In this document: in pieces, positions 57,415 through 64,000 of the stretch
How positions within the stretch are numbered: the first letter of the stretch is position 1
Layout: every line of letters starts with the position of its first letter
Assembly (NCBI GenBank): GCA_947179485.1
Contig: OX359250.1
Location: 9,033,873-9,097,872 of the forward strand
Length of the DNA stretch: 64,000 bases
DNA from: Allacma fusca
Taxonomy: Eukaryota > Arthropoda > Collembola > Symphypleona > Sminthuridae
Direction of reading: 5' to 3'
The notes under the pieces: model-generated
What the model saw: only the letters and a program-made list of their open reading frames with translations
What the model was told of the DNA's origin: nothing
The model's database searches: none
Program-made: the position numbers and the translations under genes

Positions 57415-57478
57415 AGAGGTCCCCTACAAATCCAAATCCCCCCCAATCCTATATTATTATGCTGGATCATCCGTGCTG
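57415..57478 (+). CDS. Candidate 64-nt exon
   Basis: Plus strand: acceptor AATTATTTCATTCAG and donor GCTG|GTAGTA enclose 64 bases, open and protein-like in all three frames (for example EVPYKSKSPPILYYYAGSSV). The Pro-rich content and raised GC suggest function, but frame and family cannot be set. Confidence 0.15.
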
Positions 57479-57719
57479 GTAGTAAGCCGCCTTGGTAATT
57501 TGCTTCCCTCCATTGCTCACAATTAGCATCATCTTTTTTTTTTTAAGAATAGCCATTGATTCCGAATGTTTTGTCCCCACACGTTTTATTTACACGAAAT
57601 ATCAGGCGAGACAGCTAACTAAGCAAACTCATCAATCCACGAGACGACAGTCAGACTTTCTAGACAGCACAAGACTAAGCCGCACGATAATCGACAGAAA
57701 GAACGCAGCATGCTATTGA

Positions 57720-58600
57720 GAATATGACCCAGTAATGAAGGAATTTATTTTAGTAGTTTCAAGGATAGAACTTTGATTGTAATCGGGTCGGGACTCGACC
57801 TCTATCAACACTTATGGAAGAGTTACATGGCTTGACATACACAACAAGCCACGCAAAGTACTTAAAATGAAAGCCTGAACGATTTTTCTTGTACGAGAGT
57901 TTTTGTCAGCTGATCATAGTTCATCGTCAATTTCACTCAAGCCTGACGGTCTAATGAAATTACGAAATGCAATGAGGATGAATATTTGATCAATCAAAAT
58001 CAAGAGCATTTTCTAGTTTCTCCCTTTTTTTTTTCATCAGCTTTTATCATCAGCAGGAGTAGTGTGCCATAAAAAAGATGAAATCTGACTGATCAATATT
58101 TACAATATTTTAATGATTGAATCGGTCAAATCAATTGTAAATAAATGGGGGGAGAAAAGTCTTGATAACAATTTAGTTCAAAATACGTTGACAATAAATC
58201 GAAAGTAGGACATGACAATCAAATGTTCCCAACCAACGCAAGTTACTCGAAAGAGTTATTGGAAATTGCAGGAATTGTAAATAATAAATAACTGGGTTGT
58301 AGGGAGAATATATACATACATGTATGCACGTTCTTGTTAAAAAAAAACTTATTTTAAGCTTACTTATCCACTAGAGAGGATTTCTGGCTCAAATCGATTA
58401 TAAGCAAACCAATTTTATCCGTCAGGAAGGATAAACTTGAGGAAATATTACATGAAGAAACGAGTTTCTTTGAAAGGGGTGAGGAAATGGCGGGAAATAT
58501 TATTTTAAAATTCAATATTATAGAAACAAAACATTTCCAAACTGAAACTAAACGATTTCACTTGGAGAAGGAAAAATCCTGGTGAAAGGCTCCGGGCCTC
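57720..58600. other. Gene-poor region
   Basis: AT-rich sequence. I see no exon-like or structured feature in it. Confidence 0.5.
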
Positions 58601-58663
58601 TTAAACCTACACATATATCTATAATATATATATATGGACAGGGAGAGAGAAATAGCACAATAC

Positions 58664-58769
58664 CTGAACTGAAAGTTCCGGGCATCACCGGGTGCGGAAA
58701 AAGTAGTTCTTCCCGTTGGTAGTGAGTGCGAAAGGAAACTGCGGCCAAGAGCCGTGGAAGTTTTCTCAT
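58664..58769 (-). CDS. Candidate exon, basic/hydrophobic start
   Basis: Minus strand: ATG at 58769-58767 opens MRKLPRLLAAVSFRTHYQR and then EELLFPHPVMPGTFSS, ending at donor TTCAG|GTATTG in phase 1. As a first exon it would give an Arg-rich N-terminus resembling a mitochondrial presequence. As an internal exon (AATGAG acceptor, phase 2) it could follow the exon pair at 59356-59604. GC content is clearly above background. Unidentified. Confidence 0.25.
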
Positions 58770-59355
58770 TGGGAACTCAATTGGAATAAATTATTACACC
58801 ATTGTCAAAAGTCCTTTTGCACAAGATTCCAGACTTTTTCCAAGAAAAAAACATGAGGATTCCACTATATTTTATTTTTACACTGATGTTATATCTACTC
58901 AATTGATTGTAAGTCAAAATGTCCTTACAAGTTGAATATAAGGGGGGAAACTCATCATGAGGGGAAAATAACTTTGGGATTTGTCCATGAATCCTTCAAA
59001 TTTTATAATTTTCTGATGATTTTGAAAGTGGAGAGTGCTGCATAGCCCCGGCGAGGCTCTATGCACATGTTCCGAGGTTCACAGTCAAAACTTTTAAACT
59101 GACTTCACCTTAATAAAAAAAATCAAACTTGAGTATATGCACGTCACTGTAGCAGGAGAGAAAGAGGGACATACGTAACAATGGAATGGGAATGATTTGA
59201 AACAATGGTATTTGTAAATAGTATATATTGATAAGAAAAAATACTTCCAAGTTGACACACGAAGCGGTTGTGTGAGAATATTCCTTTTTTGAAATGTTAC
59301 GTCGTTGGAATGGAAGGTTGACGATTAGTTACTGTGAATGCTTGTACGTTTACAC

Positions 59356-59604
59356 CTGATGATCCACTGACGATGAGGACGAGTGAATGGAGCCAGGAGG
59401 AACAACAAGAGACGAAGCAGCCGTCGTCGTTCCTGCCTTGTCTCATAGACCCACGAGTTAGGCAAATGAGAACCACTGAACGAAATATACGAATAAAAAT
59501 GTAGGGGCACGAAACCAACAGGAATCGAGCCTCCCACCTGTAGTAAATAACTCTGTGAAGCCAAGAGGCAGCGTAACTCACCTGTTAGTTATTCTTCCCA
59601 GCAT
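59356..59604 (-). CDS. Candidate start of a minus-strand gene (two exons)
   Basis: Exon A: ATG at 59604-59602 (context AAAATGC) reads MLGRITN and ends at 59582 before a GTGAGT donor in phase 2. After a 106-base intron, acceptor ATATTTCGTTCAG starts exon B (59475-59356) with the matching phase. It reads SGSHLPNSWVYETRQERR, then RLLRLLLFLLAPFTRPHRQW, and ends at ATCAG|GTGTAA in phase 2. The Arg-rich stretch followed by LLRLLLFLLAPF suggests a short membrane segment. Exon B is also open in one other minus frame and holds a 43-codon plus-strand frame. No family recognised. Confidence 0.3.
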
Positions 59605-62600
59605 TTTACTTTTACTCAGAGGCTCTCCGGCTTCTATATACCATTAGCATTTATAATATGCACACATTTTTTTCCTCAACTACCTCCTCTCTGTATAGAC
59701 ATATAGAGTCAAATCATATGCACCCCCAGGTCTCTGTACTCTCTACAGTATACCTTCATAGATTAAAGGGAAGATATATAGATACCTTTCTAGTAGTATT
59801 AAATCGAGTATCATCAAGCTGTTATTTTCCCTTAGAGTAGAAAAAAATGTACATATTCCCCCTCTCTGCCTCTTCACCATATGTCCATGTGGACGGTGGA
59901 GTCTTCTCCATTCCCCATCAAAAAATACTGCCCCATCTAAACATTTATGACATAAACCGTGGAGTCATCCCAACATCAACTGCTCACTTGGTTTCTGTTC
60001 ATGTCCTCCCAAACTGTCCGACAGAAGTGGAGGGCTCAGGTCCTCAGTAAGACCTTATTGTTATAATCGTAGGTCGAGTTAATCCAATACACCGCTTAAT
60101 TTTAATTCTCAACTTGTCAGCTCTATAGTCACACACTATTAATTGATCATTTTTTCGTTCCTTTTAAACTCTCACAAGACATTGTTTCTAAATCACGATT
60201 TCTTTCCAACTAAACCCTCTCTGTTTTTTTATTGAGATTGGGGATTGGACAGAGAAAATGCAGGGATTTTAAAGTTTAAAAGTCTTGGATGCAATGATAT
60301 GAAACTGTTTATTGAAAATAATAAACCTCGTCAGGCTCTGTTCTCATAAGCAAATAGAAAAACAAAAAAAGTAGCCCCTCGTAATTATTAAAAACTTGAA
60401 GGTTTTAGTGCACTATTTACAACTCGGCCTGCCAATCCCAAAACTACCTTGCCTATTAATTATGCATTGCCGTCATTCATGTCAAAGTTTACTTTATGCG
60501 TCATTGAACTCCCCCTCCATCCTGTGAGAAAACTTAATGCGTCTCCAAAGTAACTTTGTGACTCCTCTGAGTACTGAACATGGAAAAGGCTTCTCCAGGC
60601 AGGGACTGGGCTATAGTACGAAAATGTAAACAGTTATTCGGCGACTGAGTCGTCTTCCATTCCATTCACCGTACTCTGTGAAGACCATGGGAAAGAAAGT
60701 GGCTCAAGTTTAGTGGCTTACAGTTATGCTTCCTTACGGTAGCATATAGTAGTTATTACACTCCAGGCAATCAATACATTATGAAACCAAGGAGTATTTG
60801 ACCTGACATTAATAGTAATGAGCTATTATTTGGCTGCCAAATTATTCAGTATGAAATTTCAACTTTTATGAAGGTTTGTTTCCATTAAGTCTATGAGCAG
60901 AGAGGGGTCGATAAAAATACCAAGGCATTTTGGACATTTTCAATTTTTGCTCTGTGAGCTGTGATAACATTTTTGGGCAACTCCCGGCGAATTCAGAATT
61001 TTTTCCTAGTGCCCAACCTATGGATGTCGTTTTTCTGTGAAAAAGTATTCCAATAAATTTTTGGCTACTTTAAAAAACTTGCTGAAATTCTTGAAATTAT
61101 TTATACTAATTACTAGGAATATAATTCTGGGGATTTTGTAGATTTTACAAAATTATTCGAAGATTGAAGAAATGGCCGAAATGTATTTATTTGATTAAAA
61201 ATGATAAATGGGAAAATTTTTGGGATAACGAGGAATTTTATGATTTGACATATTCACGGCACTTTTGACTGGGGAGGCAGATGACCGTGATCATTTTCAA
61301 ATGGCTAACCCTGCCTATGAGATTGAAGGGTGTGATGAAGTATAGGGAAAGAACCATTTTAGTAAAGAAATGCAAATGGAGACTGAGCTGCGAGGGAAAT
61401 AATGTGTATTTAGTTACTCATGTTGTATACTTTTAGTTGCAGAATAATAAATTATACACCATGGAAAGTGACATGAAACCATTTGATTAATGCTTGGTTC
61501 TAATAAAGGCCATGATCTAGATCCTTCCTGCATGTACATACTACAAGTGCATGCGTGAACATTTTCTGAATTGTTTCAACAGTAAAATTAAAGTCATCAA
61601 AAGTATTTCAAAGACCCTTGAAGTTTTATCCCATTCATACTTGCTGCTCCTCCTTTTCCCAAATGAAAGAAGTTTCTTCTTAAAATAAACCAAATCTTGC
61701 GGTGATTCAAAAGTCACTCAGGCCATTTCAATATGAGAAGCAGCTCCACTTTCAAGCCCGAATCAAGGGAAGCATCTCTTGTTCAGTGTTCAACGAAACA
61801 TTTTCTATCTCACAAGAAATAGTACTCCTTCGGGATTAATCTCTCACCACGTTGTTTGCTTTTTCACTCGTTCTCATCTGTATGTACATGTAACGTGGAC
61901 GTAACTTTTGCTCCCCAGTCAGGTCCTTACTAACAATAAGTAAAAAGTATATGTTTGGCCTCATAGCACCTATTTTGCGTGTATGAATATTTTAAGCAAA
62001 GGTTTATTCAGTGTGACTAACGCAACTTCACATCCGCATTAAGATAAAAATTCATACCTCTCATGAGGATGAGGTGTAATTACTCGTACCCCCTTTGCTG
62101 TAATTCCAATCAGCACGTTTAGTATCTGCGAACGGCATGGTTAATAAGCACCATAACTAAATAAGATATGATTTTTAATTTAAGTTTAATCCACTTAATC
62201 TTGAGATATGAGGCTTTTTTTTTTGCTCCTGAGCTTTATCGATTTCATGGGTAGCTAGTCGGTTCGGTATGTAAATTATTTAAAATAATTTCAAATGAAA
62301 AATTATTTCTGTAATTACTATCTGCCGTCAGAGGGAACGTTTTGAGGATATTTATCTTTTAATTGTAAAATGGAATTACTTCACAATGAATCCAGCTTGA
62401 ACTTTGAATGCTATTGCAGTGTGAATGAATTTTATTAGGGTGGAATATATTCTGAAGAATAAGCTGGAAGATGATCCCTACAGCAGGATATACATAGCTA
62501 CATTTAAAATTGTGACTCTTGTGTCAGTTCTTTGGCTTGGATTCCGACTTGAAAAGCAGCGTTTTGTTCAATGTGGTCATGTCTTTGCACTCCAACTTTC

Positions 62601-64000
62601 TTGTTTCTAAGTAATTATTAGAGATGATCGACAGACGAGCCGGTATTTAGTAAGTCAGAGCTCTTAAATTATTGTGAACAGTTTATAGTTTTAAAAAATT
62701 TAAGGTTTTGTGGAAGTAATGTTTTGAGCGTTATTTCATCTTTCCCAATTATACCTCTATGTTGACACTTTGCTATAAAGAAGGCAGGAGTTTAAGGGTA
62801 AACTTGAAAAAGCACGTTGTTGCCACTGTAATTGTGCAATTAAATCTAGCCAGGAGACCATATCATAAAGATTGTATACGATAGTGGTCATCACTTACGG
62901 TACACAGATTAAAGACATTTAATTATACACATTACAAGTTACCATCATTGTTTCCTCAGTTTCTTTGCTGTGCTTAGCTCCGACTACCGTATCAGATGGC
63001 AAGACAGCAATACTTGACGGTTTGAGTGAGGACGTCGTTGGAACCAAGATGTACCCCTTGTTGGAACTCACAAGAATTATTCTACTTTTTCGCTGCACAC
63101 TCGCCGCATACAAGCACATGTAATTTACTCATAAAGATGCATGCAATTTAAGCGGATGATTTTAGGAATTACTATGTGGAAGCGTCGAACGTGCTGCTGC
63201 AGACTGCTAGCTTTAATTACTATAAAAATACGGCTGTTTGTTCTCAGCGGTTTTCTTGTTCGGCAAAAGTTTGAATAATTCCTGACGTCGAGAATAAAAT
63301 GTCGACAGTATCGCAGCCTTTTATCACATTAATTTAATCACGCATTTGCCACGGTAATTGCAGCAAAAGGTCATACGTACATACAATCGTAAAATATTAG
63401 CATTCCAAACTGTCAGGGGAAATCATAGTAAAAATTTCAACTTCCTCTACATCAAAACATAGGAAGGGGGAAATATTTAGAAAATCAATTCATATAACAG
63501 GCAAAGATCAGAAATTATATAAGGTTCAAAATGTTGTTGTTGATAATGCTAACAGAATTGATTTGTACACAGACAAGCTGTCCTTCCTGTCTTCGAGTTT
63601 CAACTTCCTCACTCCTTCCAATTCCAATGTGCAGAAGTTCGTAAAACCAGTTATGCAGTCAGCTAAACATTCTATATCACTTGAGAAAAATGCTGAGTAC
63701 GCTGACAATGAGAATGAAAAGTGCTAGAATTAAATTGGAGATGATTACAGGGTAATCTTTGCGCATTATTGTTAGCATAATCAGAGGGGAAATAATAATG
63801 ATAGGAAATAAGCATTGATTCCATAGTTTGATTTTATTGAATCCTATAATAGAGCATACTTGTAATACATACATCAGAAATAAGAACTCGCACGCGGTTT
63901 TAAGTACATGTTTTTTCCAAGTATCCTTTGTGTATACCTAGTGTATGAATTGTATATCACAGAATCAAGTTTATCTTGATTTTACGTTACTTATGGAAAC
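59605..64000. other. Gene-poor right edge
   Basis: AT-rich sequence with no recognisable exon. If the candidate minus-strand gene at 59.6 kb is real, its promoter would lie at the left end of this stretch. Confidence 0.5.

Noticed and set aside
58670-58720. Plus-strand Walker A-like GITGCGKSS
   Set aside because: The frame stops a few codons later (SSSRW then stop), and no other ATPase motif is nearby; probably chance, antisense to a better exon candidate.

Overview
This is eukaryotic nuclear DNA from an animal, AT-rich by eye (about two thirds), with spliced genes, long introns, abundant microsatellites and no prokaryotic features. Two genes can be reconstructed in full from homology, splice signals and intron phase. 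They fit an arthropod. The simple-repeat style and AT bias make a copepod crustacean such as a sea louse a reasonable guess, but the window cannot prove it.

Left part (1-12.2 kb): about 3.2 kb of upstream sequence precedes a compact plus-strand dystrobrevin gene with 17 coding exons (3300-8354). It has short introns and a predicted 818-residue product: EF-hand-like N-terminal half, ZZ zinc finger, paired coiled coils and an unusual acidic C-terminus. The exon 8/9 junction is the only uncertain part. An apparent 3'UTR and convergent intergenic space follow.

Middle part (12.2-30.2 kb): a minus-strand gene for a PP1 regulatory subunit of the PPP1R16 (MYPT3/TIMAP; fly MYPT-75D) type, with 13 coding exons and a predicted 650-residue product. 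It has the PP1-docking RVKF motif, five ankyrin repeats, a basic Ser/Arg-rich linker and a C-terminal CAAX prenylation box on a separate last exon. Its introns are much longer than those of dystrobrevin and hold a tRNA-derived SINE fragment and a coding-like 15-bp minisatellite. The two genes converge tail to tail. Both proteins work at the inner face of membranes (dystrophin complex scaffold; membrane-anchored phosphatase targeting), but nothing here shows a functional link.

Right part (30.2-64 kb): 33.8 kb with no gene I can name. It contains low-complexity tracts, a 20-bp tandem repeat, a degenerate ACATTNTAACAT-type array, paired hairpins, G/C-run tracts and several GC-richer islands that look like exons because they have consensus splice sites and open frames. 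Examples are a PDZ-like segment near 34.8 kb and a two-exon minus-strand gene start near 59.5 kb. These are listed at low confidence because matching splice sites also occur by chance at this density. I did not find a convincing novel system. The most interesting supported observations are the splice options that would give PPP1R16 proteins with or without the prenyl anchor and with two N-termini, and the frame-neutral microexon and tandem donors in dystrobrevin.
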